64,000 nucleotides of DNA from contig NZ_JAKMUU010000001.1 in the NCBI RefSeq assembly GCF_027570035.1, forward strand, positions 806,001 to 870,000, written 5' to 3'. The first letter of the stretch is position 1; each line of letters begins with the position of its first letter. The translations under genes were made by a program, and so were the position numbers. The notes beneath the pieces are model-generated. The model made no database searches and was not told where the DNA came from. It worked only from the letters and a program-made list of their open reading frames with translations. The DNA comes from Corynebacterium curieae (GTDB taxonomy: Bacteria > Actinomycetota > Actinomycetes > Mycobacteriales > Mycobacteriaceae). Below are positions 53,564 to 62,118 of this stretch, piece by piece.

Positions 53564-53914
53564 CGGGAGAGATCCTGCTACCGCGGTGTCGACTTTGCGC
53601 CCTTCGCCTTCGACGAGGCCGTCCACCGCGCCGGGGCACCCGTCGGTGCGTTGTACCTCGCCTGCGAGCTCACTCGGCACGACACCGCCGCGGATGCCGA
53701 GCGCCAGCCACATCTCCCGCTATCCGAAACCCTCTCCCTCTCGCGCCGTCCATAAGCGTTGACGACCGCATTGACCTGGCTGGATTCCTTATCCACAGCG
53801 TCGTCGCGCAGCTCAATTGCGCAACTGCGGGCGATTCGGATGTCTTTGATGCCGTGGTCGTAGAGATTAAGCGCATGTCCGTTTCGTACCTTTTTGCCAT
53901 TGCGGGCTTTTGAG
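53564..53914 (+). pseudogene. Possible decayed coding segment after bcp
   Basis: This stretch between bcp and the HNH gene has no intact ORF with a start. Directly after the bcp stop, in the same frame, it reads about 60 codons with G/C-rich third positions (HRERSCYRGVDFAPFAFDEA...), ending at TAA 53753-53755. A second frame then gives VDDRIDLAGFLIHSVVAQLN ... IKRMSVSYLFAIAGF to TGA about 53914. Together they look like the remains of one gene that lost its start and suffered a frameshift. The family is not recognised. A DnaA-box sequence occurs at 53789-53797. Confidence 0.3.
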
Positions 53915-53929
53915 GAAGTTGACGCTTAA

Positions 53930-53943
53930 ACAAGTTATCCACA
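53930..53943 (+). promoter_or_regulatory. DnaA-box-like sequence upstream of the HNH gene
   Basis: ACAAGTTATCCACA is identical to the core of the inverted DnaA-box pair at 39124-39195. It lies 55-68 bp before the HNH gene start. A second TTATCCACA is at 53789-53797 in the same orientation. Confidence 0.45.
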
Positions 53944-53997
53944 ATTGCGAACGTCCTCGCCTCGGCTCACCCGCCGGCTCTGCTTAAAGTTGCAGCT

Positions 53998-54984
53998 ATG
54001 AGCGCACTGCAGGCCTATGCCACCCATATAAGCTCGGCGATGGATATCCTCGCCGAGGCCCATGGCATGCCTGAGCGCGCCCTCCTCGAGCTTGGTTTGC
54101 CGGACGTGGAAGCGCGCGAACTGCGCGCCATGGCCGAAGTCTATTTCGGCACGACCGGCTTTAGCCGCAAGCAACGCCACGCGGCCACGGCCGCCCGCCA
54201 CCACGACCTAGTAACCCTCAAGCTCATCGAAAAATACGTTTCCCGGCTGCGCAATAAACGTGACGCCTGGAACTTGCGCGTGGAATTATGCCGCCTGCGC
54301 GGGCCAGCCTCCGAAATCGCGCGCCGCGCCAAGCAACGCCTCCGCGATCTTCGCCCGCGCCGCACCCCGCCCCGCGAAGGAGTGCAGTTGCTGCGCCGGC
54401 CGAACGGCCCGTGGACGATGCGGATTACTGCCCTGTCGGCCTTCCTCGCGGAGTTCGACGCCGCGCTCGACCCCGCACGCCCGCTGGATTCTCTGCGGGA
54501 TCTCCTACGCGGCACAGGCGTCCCTTCTGCGCGCACCACGACCAATGTCATCATCCCACTCAACGCGCTGGACCAGATCCTGGACGGCGATGGCGAAGAG
54601 GTCACCCTGCGCCTGACCAACGGCGCCACCATTACCGGGGCCGAGCTGGTCGAGCGCACCTTCACCGAGCACGGCCTAGTCACCCTTATCCACCCAGTCA
54701 AAGGCCCAGTCAACCTGTATCGCGCCTCCCGCTACGCCACCGACAAGCAGCGGCAGATGGCCGCGGCCGAGAACCCCACCTGCCCTTGGCCGCCGTGCAA
54801 CCACCCAGCCGATAAGGCCCAAATTCACCACCTCAAGGCATGGAAGCACGGTGGGCTGACCAATATGGACAACCTGACCGTGTGCTGTCCGTACCACAAC
54901 GGGGTCAACCAGGACGATCCGAATGCCCCGCCGCTACGCGGACGCCTTGCCCGAGTCAATGGCAAGGTCCGCTGGGTCCGTTAG
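53998..54984 (+). CDS. HNH endonuclease-domain protein (DUF222/13E12-like)
   Basis: This 328-residue protein has a helical N-terminal region with many basic residues and an HNH nuclease domain near the C-terminus. The domain reads TCPWPPCNHPADKAQIHHLKAWKHGGLTNMDNLTVCCPYHNG. The metal-binding cysteines (CPWPPC, CCPYH), the IHHLKAW histidines and the Asn are all present. Such proteins are common, often multi-copy, in corynebacteria and mycobacteria. Their role (mobile or DNA repair) is unresolved. No neighbouring transposition or phage genes are seen. Two DnaA-box-like sequences lie upstream. Confidence 0.85.
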   Translation: MSALQAYATHISSAMDILAEAHGMPERALLELGLPDVEARELRAMAEVYFGTTGFSRKQRHAATAARHHDLVTLKLIEKYVSRLRNKRDAWNLRVELCRLRGPASEIARRAKQRLRDLRPRRTPPREGVQLLRRPNGPWTMRITALSAFLAEFDAALDPARPLDSLRDLLRGTGVPSARTTTNVIIPLNALDQILDGDGEEVTLRLTNGATITGAELVERTFTEHGLVTLIHPVKGPVNLYRASRYATDKQRQMAAAENPTCPWPPCNHPADKAQIHHLKAWKHGGLTNMDNLTVCCPYHNGVNQDDPNAPPLRGRLARVNGKVRWVR

Positions 54985-55005
54985 CGCTGCCTCTACGAGG
55001 TAGCG

Positions 55006-55665
55006 CTACTCGGCGTGCTCTAAAAAGTTCGCGTAGGCTTCGGCGGCTACCCGCGCGAATTCGGCCGGCGTCATGCGGGCCATGCCCTCCGGCAGGCTGC
55101 CCCACAGCGGACAGCCGGTCACCACCGGCATCTCCTCGAGGTTCAGACGTGTAGCTAAGTCCGGTTCGGCCGGCAGCGAGCCACCAACCAGCCCGAGCAC
55201 CTCGATTCCGCGGCGTTGCGCCTCGCGCACGGTCAGCTCTGCCGCGTTGAGGCTTCCTAAGCTGAGGGAGGTGACGATGAGGAGCCTATCGGCGACGTCG
55301 GCAAGCGTATAGGCGTCTGCCAGACGCACGAGCAGCCCGCCGGCGCCTTCAACAAGCACCACGCGTCCGGGCGCGTCGAGGGCGGCAATCCACTCCTTGA
55401 GCTCCTGCAGGCTGGGTTGGTCCATGCCGGCCCGGCGCGCAGAAAGGTTCGGCGCCAGCGGCTCCGGGAAGCGCACCATCTCGGTGACCTCCACGCCTGC
55501 CAGCTTGCCGACGGTCGCCGCATCTCCCTTTCCCTCCGGCTCCCCCGTCTGCAGTGGCTTAGCGTAGACAACCTCGCGGCCGCGTTGCTTGAAGGCGCTG
55601 GCGAGTGCGGCCGTGGCCACGGTCTTGCCGACGTCCGTGTTCGTCCCCGTCACGTAAATGATCAC
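55006..55665 (-). CDS. bioD: Dethiobiotin synthase
   Basis: BioD closes the ureido ring from 7,8-diaminopelargonate, CO2 and ATP to give dethiobiotin. The 219-residue protein has the P-loop GTNTDVGKTV at about residues 6-15, KPLQTGE and the EGAGGLLVRL motif. GTG 55665 is chosen: a GGAGGACGACA ribosome binding site precedes it, and it overlaps the bioA stop codon (GTGA). A longer in-frame ORF extends into bioA but is only overlap. No bioF or bioB lies in the window, as usual in corynebacteria where bioB is separate. Confidence 0.94.
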   Translation of the reverse strand: MIIYVTGTNTDVGKTVATAALASAFKQRGREVVYAKPLQTGEPEGKGDAATVGKLAGVEVTEMVRFPEPLAPNLSARRAGMDQPSLQELKEWIAALDAPGRVVLVEGAGGLLVRLADAYTLADVADRLLIVTSLSLGSLNAAELTVREAQRRGIEVLGLVGGSLPAEPDLATRLNLEEMPVVTGCPLWGSLPEGMARMTPAEFARVAAEAYANFLEHAE

Positions 55666-56933
55666 TGTCGTCCTCCTGCCACCGCGGCGCGCACGCCGCG
55701 GCACATCTGTGTTACTTCGTCCGCGGTGCTGATAAACGGCGGCATGATATAAATCAGCCGGCCGAACGGGCGCAACCACACGCCCTGTTCTACGGCCGCG
55801 GCCGTCGCTGCGGCCATATTTACTTCGCGTTCCATTTCCACCACGCCGATGGCGCCAAGCACGCGCACATCCGCTACTCCCGGCTCCTCGGCTAGTCCTC
55901 CAAGCCCGCGCTGCAGCTGCTTTTCGATGCCCGCTACCTGCTCGCGCCAGTGTCCTTCCAAAATGAGCTCAGTTGCCGCGGCCGAAACGGCGCAAGCAAG
56001 CGGATTAGCCATAAACGTCGGTCCGTGCATCAGCGCGCGCGGGCGCATCCCTTCGGCAATCTTCGCAGTAGCGAGCGTGGCGGCCATGGTCATAAACCCG
56101 CCGGTCATCGCCTTGCCAACGCACATAATATCTGGCACGACGCCGGCCGCTTGAGTGGCAAAAAGGTCGCCAGTCCGGCCGAAGCCGGTGGCGATCTCAT
56201 CTGCGATGAGCACGATTCCGTGGCGGTCACAAATATCGCGGGCCCCGCGTACCAGCTCGTGGTCGTGAAAGCGCATGCCTCCCGCGCCTTGGACTACAGG
56301 TTCGATGACTAGGGCCGCGACCTCCTCTGTGATGCACGCTTCCAGTTCGTGCAGATAGGTTGCGCGCTCGGCCGGGCTAGCTCCGCGAGTAGGCGGCGCT
56401 GGGGCGAAAACCTGGCGCGCTAAGGTGCCAGTCCACATCGAGTGCATACCGCCTTCGGGATCGCACACGCTCATCGCCGCGAAGGTATCGCCGTGATACC
56501 CCGATCGCCACGTCAGCATCTTGGTGCGCTCCGGGTGCCCTAGGCCGCGGGCGTACTGTAGCGCCATTTTGATGGCTACTTCTACCGATACAGATCCGGA
56601 GTCCGAATAAAAGACCTGCTCGAAATCACCCCGAGTCAGTTCCATGAGGTTACGGGTCAGCCGCGCGGCAGGTTCGTGGGTGAGCCCGCCGAACATGACG
56701 TGACTCATCTGCTCGATTTGTGCAGCCGCTGCTGCCTTGAGTCGCGGGTGTCCGTGGCCGTGGGCGGCGGCCCACCAGGAAGACATGGCGTCGATAAGCG
56801 TGGTGCCATCCGCAAGCGTTAGATGGACGCCGGCGGCCGAGTCCACCACAAGCGTTGGCTCACCTGGCTCGGCGTAGGGGTGCCAAATGTGTCGCGCGTC
56901 GAGAGCGGCAATATCCTCCGCTGAAATATCCAT
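55662..56933 (-). CDS. bioA: Adenosylmethionine-8-amino-7-oxononanoate aminotransferase
   Basis: This 423-residue class III PLP aminotransferase catalyses the step before BioD in biotin synthesis, using SAM as amino donor. Family marks are DARHIWHPYAEPGEP, MSSWWAAAHGHGHPRL, RSGYHGDTFAAMSV and IADEIATGFGRTG. The PLP lysine is in VGKAMTGGFMTMAATLAT near residue 275. It is translationally coupled to bioD. Its promoter region is shared with the divergent peptide transporter gene (43 bp apart). I did not find a BioQ-type operator (TGAAC-N3-GTTAC). Confidence 0.95.
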   Translation of the reverse strand: MDISAEDIAALDARHIWHPYAEPGEPTLVVDSAAGVHLTLADGTTLIDAMSSWWAAAHGHGHPRLKAAAAAQIEQMSHVMFGGLTHEPAARLTRNLMELTRGDFEQVFYSDSGSVSVEVAIKMALQYARGLGHPERTKMLTWRSGYHGDTFAAMSVCDPEGGMHSMWTGTLARQVFAPAPPTRGASPAERATYLHELEACITEEVAALVIEPVVQGAGGMRFHDHELVRGARDICDRHGIVLIADEIATGFGRTGDLFATQAAGVVPDIMCVGKAMTGGFMTMAATLATAKIAEGMRPRALMHGPTFMANPLACAVSAAATELILEGHWREQVAGIEKQLQRGLGGLAEEPGVADVRVLGAIGVVEMEREVNMAAATAAAVEQGVWLRPFGRLIYIMPPFISTADEVTQMCRGVRAAVAGGRQ

Positions 56934-56964
56934 GATTTTAGGTCTATCACAGACTTTCGGCCGT

Positions 56965-56970
56965 TATAGT
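56965..56970 (+). promoter_or_regulatory. -10 box of the leaderless POT transporter promoter
   Basis: TATAGT ends 6 nt before ATG 56977 and no Shine-Dalgarno is present, so the transcript should begin at or near the start codon. Confidence 0.55.
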
Positions 56971-56976
56971 GCTTTT

Positions 56977-58407
56977 ATGACAATTATTAAACAGCGTTCA
57001 ATCCGGCGTTTACCCGCGGCTTTACCAGCAATCGCCGGAATTGAAATGTGGGAGCGCTTTAGCTTCTACGGCATGCAAGCCATCCTCGCCTACTACCTTT
57101 ACTCCGCATCCGGCGGGCTCGGCATGGACCAGGCGCAGGCCACGGCGCTCGTCGGCGCATACGGTAGCCTGCTCTACCTGTGTACTTTCGTCGGCGGGTG
57201 GGTCAGCGACCGGCTCTTGGGCGCCGAACGCACGCTACTTGCCGGCGCAGGTCTGCTCATTTGCGGGCACTTTTCGCTGTCCTTGGTGCCTGGCGCGGCA
57301 GGTCTCGTGGCCGGACTTTTGCCGCTTGCGCTGGGATCAGGACTGCTCAAGACAGCAGCGATTACCATTCTGGGTGCGGCTTTTCCTCCCGCGGCCGGCG
57401 CACGAGATGGCGCCTTCCAGATCTTTTATCTAGGAATTAATATCGGCGCCCTGCTCGGGCCGATGCTTACTGGATGGCTGGCACAAGAATACGGCTACCA
57501 CGCCGGCTTCCTTGCGGCCGCGGTCCTCATGTGTTGCGGGTGCGTCCTCTACGGGGCGCTGCGCCGGCGGGTAGTCGCCGAATTCGATTCGCGGCCGCCC
57601 AACCCCACCACTACACCGGGCAGAGCCGCGTCGATAGCGCTGGCGGCCGTCGTGGGTGGCGTCGTCGTTGCGGTGACTGTCTCGCCAGATAAGCTGGCCA
57701 TGCTTTTGCTCTTTACGACGATCGCGGCCGCCCTCGCCCTCTTCGCCAGCATGCTGCGATCGCCGCGGGTCAGCGCGCCGGAGCGGCGGAAGGTCGTGGC
57801 ATATATCCCGCTGTTTTTCTGCTCGACGGCCTATTGGACCCTCCAACCGCAGATTTACGGCGTGCTAGCCGTGTACTCGGATCAGCGTGTAAACCGCATG
57901 GTAGGCGGATTTGAGATTCCAGCGGCGTGGACGCAATCGCTCAACCCACTGTTCATCTTGGTGTTGTCCCTTCCACTGGCGGCAGGCATGGCCCGCTGGG
58001 CCCGCTCGCGACGTCTACTAATGGCCGTAGGCATCATGGTGGCTGGTTCCGGAATGTTTGTACTGTTGCCGTTCGTCGGGGGCGCAGAAAACTCAACGCC
58101 GTTCGCGGTTTTGGCCGTGACCATCTTCTTGATGTCGCTCGGCGAGCTATTCATCGGACCAGTGGGCATGGCGGCATCGGCCGCGCACGCACCGCGGGCC
58201 TACGCGACGCGCTTTTCGGCGCTGTACTTTCTCACCATGGCCATCGGCACCTCGCTGGCGGGAACACTATCGACGCTCTATGACCCTTCCTCGGCAGATG
58301 CGGAGCGGACCTATCTACTTATTGTCGGAATCGTCCCCGTCGCACTGGGGCTCATACTCTTGGTCGGCCGAAAGGACGTCGTGGACGAGGTTTCGGGCGG
58401 CGTTTAA
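56977..58407 (+). CDS. Peptide MFS transporter (POT/PTR family), second copy
   Basis: This 476-residue proton-coupled di-/tripeptide importer shows GIEMWERFSFYGMQAILAYYL, GAYGSLLYLCTFVGGWVSDRLLG and FQIFYLGINIGALLGPM. It is clearly paralogous to the transporter at 7590-9092 but shorter at both ends, and its proline and charged loops differ, so substrate ranges probably differ too. The start ATG 56977 lies 7 nt after a TATAGT -10 box, consistent with a leaderless message. It is divergent from bioA. Confidence 0.92.
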   Translation: MTIIKQRSIRRLPAALPAIAGIEMWERFSFYGMQAILAYYLYSASGGLGMDQAQATALVGAYGSLLYLCTFVGGWVSDRLLGAERTLLAGAGLLICGHFSLSLVPGAAGLVAGLLPLALGSGLLKTAAITILGAAFPPAAGARDGAFQIFYLGINIGALLGPMLTGWLAQEYGYHAGFLAAAVLMCCGCVLYGALRRRVVAEFDSRPPNPTTTPGRAASIALAAVVGGVVVAVTVSPDKLAMLLLFTTIAAALALFASMLRSPRVSAPERRKVVAYIPLFFCSTAYWTLQPQIYGVLAVYSDQRVNRMVGGFEIPAAWTQSLNPLFILVLSLPLAAGMARWARSRRLLMAVGIMVAGSGMFVLLPFVGGAENSTPFAVLAVTIFLMSLGELFIGPVGMAASAAHAPRAYATRFSALYFLTMAIGTSLAGTLSTLYDPSSADAERTYLLIVGIVPVALGLILLVGRKDVVDEVSGGV

Positions 58408-58536
58408 GGTATCGGCTTCTGAGGCAGGTTGGGTGTCGATGGAGAAGATCTGGCACTCGTGATCCGGCACAACTTCCGCGCTACGGGTAATGCCCCGCTG
58501 CGCGGTATAGGCATCAAAGAGGTTATCGATACTCAG
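58315..58536 (-). CDS. Possible small protein after the SPFH gene, CTG start
   Basis: Directly downstream of the SPFH gene the minus strand has an open frame of 73 codons reading LSIDNLFDAYTAQRGITRSA and onward. It contains no ATG, GTG or TTG at its start. GAGGA lies 6 nt before an in-frame CTG at 58536, so CTG initiation or coupling to the SPFH stop is conceivable. Its last 93 bp lie antisense to the POT gene end. Composition looks coding outside the overlap. Function unknown; it may equally be non-coding. Confidence 0.3.
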   Translation of the reverse strand: MSIDNLFDAYTAQRGITRSAEVVPDHECQIFSIDTQPASEADTLNAARNLVHDVLSADQEYEPQCDGDDSDNK

Positions 58537-58538
58537 GG

Positions 58539-59645
58539 CTAGTCCTCGCTTTTGAGCTGGTCGCGCAGCTGCTGGAAATACTCGCGGGCGGCCTGCGGCT
58601 GTGCGCTAGAGTCCGGTCCTTGTTGTGGCTGCTTTGACTGTTCGGAGCGTTGCTGCTCGGCGCGCTGAGAGGTCGCGGTGGCTTCGCGCTCGATTTCCTC
58701 CGCGCGGGAAGGCTTCTTTGGCTGCGGACGGCGACGCTGGCTCGACCCCTCGGCGGAATCGAGGGCGCGGTTAGCCATGAGCACGTCGCGCATTCCGCCG
58801 AAGAGATCGCCCATGCCCTGCGGATTGGAGGGCATGTAGAGCACGGAGGCTTGGCCATTGTGGGAGACGTCGACCATCGCGTCGAGGTACTGGGAGACCA
58901 GCATGAGAGCCTCTGGGGATTCTTCCACGCCGGCATCGCGCAGCATCTCGTACTGTTGGGCAATGCCTTCCACGATTTCCTTGCGCTGATCCGCAACGCC
59001 GCGGCCCTGGAGCTTCTTGGCCTCGGCGGCACCCTCGGCTTCCTTGACCACACGGATCTTTTCGGCTTCTGCCTGGGCGACGGCCGCCTCGCGCTCGCGC
59101 TGCGCTGCGTTGATGGAGTTCATAGACTCGCGCACGCGGGAATCGGGGCGGATATCGGTAACCAAGGTATTGACGAAGTTCCAGCCGTACTCGGCCATAT
59201 TGTCACGCAGGGAAGCAGCAACATTGCGAGCGATGGTGTCCTTGGAAGAGAAGGAATCATCTAGGTCCATATTCGCCACGGAGGAGCGGACGTTATCCTG
59301 CACGTAGGCCACAATCTGCTGCTCATGGTTAGAAAGCATGTAGTAAGCCTCGCGCTCGCGGCCTTCGACTACCTCGTATTGCACCGCTACCGGGATTTGG
59401 ACAAAGACATTATCCTTCGTCTTGGTCTCTACCATGACATCCAGCTGGCGCACCTGCAGCGAAATTTTATCGCGCACACGGTCCACCCACGGCAGCTTAA
59501 AGTGCAGGCCAGCATGCGCCACCTTCTGAAACTTGCCTAGGCGCTCCAAGATGGCGGCTTCCCGGGTGCGGACGATGAAATAGCCATCAAAAAGGGTGCC
59601 CAGGATAATCAGCACGATGAGGACTAAAACCATGGTTGCGATCAT
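58539..59645 (-). CDS. SPFH/Band 7 domain membrane protein
   Basis: This 368-residue protein starts with an N-terminal membrane helix (residues 3-20). A stomatin/prohibitin-like SPFH domain follows (about 22-200; FIVRTREAAILERLGKFQKVAHAGLHFKLPWVDRV), then a helical coiled-coil stretch (EREAAVAQAEAEKIRVVKEAEGAAEAKK). The C-terminal tail is Gln/Ser/Arg-rich and low in complexity. It resembles QmcA/Rv1488-type proteins that organise membrane microdomains or regulate FtsH-like proteases. The usual NfeD partner is not seen next to it. Confidence 0.9.
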   Translation of the reverse strand: MIATMVLVLIVLIILGTLFDGYFIVRTREAAILERLGKFQKVAHAGLHFKLPWVDRVRDKISLQVRQLDVMVETKTKDNVFVQIPVAVQYEVVEGREREAYYMLSNHEQQIVAYVQDNVRSSVANMDLDDSFSSKDTIARNVAASLRDNMAEYGWNFVNTLVTDIRPDSRVRESMNSINAAQREREAAVAQAEAEKIRVVKEAEGAAEAKKLQGRGVADQRKEIVEGIAQQYEMLRDAGVEESPEALMLVSQYLDAMVDVSHNGQASVLYMPSNPQGMGDLFGGMRDVLMANRALDSAEGSSQRRRPQPKKPSRAEEIEREATATSQRAEQQRSEQSKQPQQGPDSSAQPQAAREYFQQLRDQLKSED

Positions 59646-59704
59646 TGCTTCTCCCTAAAAATCGTATTGGTCACTAATATTTTCGCATAGGAAAAAGCGA
59701 AACG

Positions 59705-60943
59705 CTAGTGATCGTCGATAAGCGAAAAGAGCCTGCCCAAGATGGTTGCGCCGTCTTCTCTAATGCCGTTGTGCTGGAACTCATTGCTAATCCACGGGCG
59801 CAGGTCACCCAGGTGGGCGGCGGTGGCCAATGACTCCTCGAGTGGGACGAAAATATCATCGACGTAAATGGCTGCGGCCGTAGTCGGCACCTCGCCGAGC
59901 GCATAGGGCGGGGAGAATTCGTGGTGGGCAAGGCCGTGGGCGGCGTCGGCAAACGCGTGCAAAGCGGGGTCTTCGTCGAACTGCCAGGGAAAGATGTGCT
60001 CGCCGGTCAGCCACGTACCGGACTCGGCAAACTCGGGGAACTCCTCGCGCACGCGGTGCGCCGCCCAGTTTGTAGCGGCCTGGCCCTTGGTGCCGCCGTA
60101 GATGGATTCATGGATGGCGGCATACAGCGGGCCGTCTGCAAAGCTCACGCGCTGGCCGACGTCCGCCAAGAAATCGCCCCGCAGCCGCTTCTCCCCCGCC
60201 ACGGTGCGGAAGGGCTCTTCCAGCAGATAGGCCAGCGAATCGAAGCCAGTGCCGCGGCCGAGCTCGATGCCGATGGTGCGAAAACGCAACGAGGACAGGC
60301 GCTCACCGGTGGGAAGGCGCTCGTCCGAGTTGTCTAGGTGGGAAATGATCTCCTCGATGCGACCTTGAGCCCATGGGAACTCGTGGTAGTAACGCTGCTG
60401 GCGGGACTTAAGCTTGCGAAAAGTGGCGCGGTAGAGATCGTCCGCGCCCTGCAGCGTGGGGATACCGCCGGTAAAGAAGGCATGCTCGACACGTTCAGGC
60501 GCTTGGGACAGGTAGGCGGTAATGCAAAAACCGCCGAAGGATTGGCCGAAAAGCGACCATTTCTCTACACCGAGGTGCTCGCGCAAGCGCTCGGCATCGC
60601 GGACGATATTGTCCTGACGCAGCAACGCTAGGTGAGCTGCTGTGCGCTCCGCGGCCGGGCTGAGTGCATCGATGCGGTGCGAGCGGCCGGTGCCGCGCTG
60701 GTCCATGAGGATAACGCGGTAGCGCTCTAGCGCCTTGCCGATCAGTCCCGTGGGCGCCAGCGGCCGGGGCGCTGGGAAACCGGGGCCGCCCTGCAGGTAA
60801 AGCAGCGCGGGCAAGTTTTCACCGCCCGGTGGAATGATTTCGCGTGCATAGAGCCCAAAAGTCCCGTGGGGATTGGAATAATCCCACGGGACTTCTAGGT
60901 GGTGCTGTTTAATTGTGTGGCCAAAGCGGCGGTAGTCGGTCAT
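59705..60943 (-). CDS. Proline iminopeptidase-like alpha/beta hydrolase (S33)
   Basis: This 412-residue hydrolase has oxyanion motif LQGGPGF, MDQRGTGRS and the nucleophile elbow GQSFGG, all typical of S33 prolyl aminopeptidases. The late Asp/His pair lies in the C-terminal third (VDDIFVPLE and the FQHNGIRED segment). It would cleave N-terminal proline from small peptides. The start is ATG 60943 with GGGAGGGC upstream; a longer frame reaching 61126 overlaps pflA and is spurious. It lies 11 bp downstream of pflA on the same strand, so the two may be co-transcribed. Confidence 0.9.
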   Translation of the reverse strand: MTDYRRFGHTIKQHHLEVPWDYSNPHGTFGLYAREIIPPGGENLPALLYLQGGPGFPAPRPLAPTGLIGKALERYRVILMDQRGTGRSHRIDALSPAAERTAAHLALLRQDNIVRDAERLREHLGVEKWSLFGQSFGGFCITAYLSQAPERVEHAFFTGGIPTLQGADDLYRATFRKLKSRQQRYYHEFPWAQGRIEEIISHLDNSDERLPTGERLSSLRFRTIGIELGRGTGFDSLAYLLEEPFRTVAGEKRLRGDFLADVGQRVSFADGPLYAAIHESIYGGTKGQAATNWAAHRVREEFPEFAESGTWLTGEHIFPWQFDEDPALHAFADAAHGLAHHEFSPPYALGEVPTTAAAIYVDDIFVPLEESLATAAHLGDLRPWISNEFQHNGIREDGATILGRLFSLIDDH

Positions 60944-60954
60944 GCCCTCCCAGG

Positions 60955-61824
60955 CTAGTAGACCGTCAAGCCCTTCGAGCGGAAGACGTCGCGAATCTTT
61001 TCCACATCCTCCGGCTTTGGTGGCTTCGTATCTGCCAGCTGGTAGGTCATGTCCAGACCTTCCCACTTGTCCTTGCCCATATTGTGGAAGGGCAAGACCT
61101 CGACGCGTTCGACGTTTGACTTCCAACGCGCCACGATATTGGCCACATTTTCCACGTTCTCTGGCGAGTCCGTAAGGTCAGGCACCACAACGAAGCGGAT
61201 CCACACCGGCTTGCCTATCTTGTTCAGCCTGTCGCCAAAGTCCAGCGTGGGCTGGAGCTGGCGGGAGGTGACCTTGCGATAGGTTTCCTCGTCGCCCGAC
61301 TTGACGTCGAGAAGCACGAGGTCGATATTGTCCAAGTCCTCGTCCCGCAGGCGAGCTCCCAAGAACCCGGCCGTATCGATAGTGGTGTGAATACCCGCAT
61401 CGTGGACTTCCTTGAGCACGCGGCGCGTGAAGGAAATCTGGAACAGGGGTTCACCACCGGAGATGGTCAGGCCGCCGCCGGAAGCTTGGAAGATGGGCTT
61501 GTAGCGCTTGATGCGCTTGACCACATCTTCAACTCGCTCCAGCGTACCGGTCTTCATTTCCCAGGTGTCTGGATTATGGCAGTACTGGCAGCGCAGTGGG
61601 CAACCGGACATGAACATCGTCATGCGGGTTCCCGGTCCGTCGACGGCGGTCACGAGCTCCCAAGAGTGCACGAGGGCGATATCGCCGGTGCGGCGCGCCT
61701 CCATGAGCTCCGGGCGGGTAATGTCATCGAGTTGTGCGTTATCCCCCAGGCCCGCAGCTACGCCGCGGACACGCTCTCCTTCTTCCGGAGAGAGGGTGAC
61801 AACACCAGTAACGCCATCAGCCAT
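60955..61824 (-). CDS. pflA: Pyruvate formate-lyase-activating enzyme
   Basis: This 289-residue radical-SAM enzyme generates the glycyl radical of pyruvate formate-lyase. It has the cluster motif SGCPLRCQYCHNPDTW (CxxxCxxC) near residue 75, and SAM-binding segments GGGLTISGGEPLFQ and TIDTAGFLG. The first 50 residues are an extra N-terminal extension compared with the E. coli enzyme (246 residues). The ATG is 2 bp after the stop of the separate glycyl-radical domain gene, so core, radical domain and activase form one operon. Confidence 0.95.
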   Translation of the reverse strand: MADGVTGVVTLSPEEGERVRGVAAGLGDNAQLDDITRPELMEARRTGDIALVHSWELVTAVDGPGTRMTMFMSGCPLRCQYCHNPDTWEMKTGTLERVEDVVKRIKRYKPIFQASGGGLTISGGEPLFQISFTRRVLKEVHDAGIHTTIDTAGFLGARLRDEDLDNIDLVLLDVKSGDEETYRKVTSRQLQPTLDFGDRLNKIGKPVWIRFVVVPDLTDSPENVENVANIVARWKSNVERVEVLPFHNMGKDKWEGLDMTYQLADTKPPKPEDVEKIRDVFRSKGLTVY

Positions 61825-61826
61825 GA

Positions 61827-62078
61827 TTAAGAGCCCTGGTGGAAGGTGCGGGAGATAACGTCGAGCTGCTGCTCCTTGGTCAGCTTGACAAAGTTAACAG
61901 CGTAGCCGGAGACGCGAACGGTGAGGTTCGGGTACTTCTCTGGGTGCTCAACGGCGTCCTCGAGGGTGGACTTGTCCAGCACGTTGATGTTGGCGTGGTA
62001 CAGACCAGAGTTCATCTGGTGTGCATCGCGGTTTGCCTTCATTGCTGACATGCGGTCTTCGAAAGTTGGGGTTGCCAT
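61827..62078 (-). CDS. grcA: Stand-alone glycyl-radical domain of pyruvate formate-lyase (GrcA/YfiD-like)
   Basis: This 83-residue protein corresponds to the C-terminal radical domain of PflB. It has [20 protein letters not shown], then RVSGYAV with the radical glycine at residue 58, then [14 protein letters not shown]. The first 27 residues ([20 protein letters not shown]...) have no counterpart in E. coli PflB and differ from the longer N-terminus of YfiD. AAAGGAG lies 8 nt before ATG 62078, a strong ribosome binding site. It lies 40 bp after the pflB stop and 2 bp before pflA. Because the pflB core here lacks this domain, it should be an essential subunit rather than a repair spare part. 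Confidence 0.93.
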   Translation of the reverse strand: MATPTFEDRMSAMKANRDAHQMNSGLYHANINVLDKSTLEDAVEHPEKYPNLTVRVSGYAVNFVKLTKEQQLDVISRTFHQGS

Positions 62079-62118
62079 GATTTTCTCCTTTTCGAGATGG
62101 TTGAGGGTTGAGTGGTTT

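Noticed and set aside
53009..53713. Minus-strand frame of 234 codons opposite bcp
   Set aside because: It covers bcp in antisense, shows no domain, and bcp is complete on the plus strand.
55666..55779. N-terminal extension of bioD into bioA
   Set aside because: The Shine-Dalgarno and the P-loop position place the start at GTG 55665; the extension is bioA in another frame.
56934..56976. BioQ operator between bioA and the peptide transporter
   Set aside because: No TGAAC-N3-GTTAC-like palindrome is present in the 43-bp gap.
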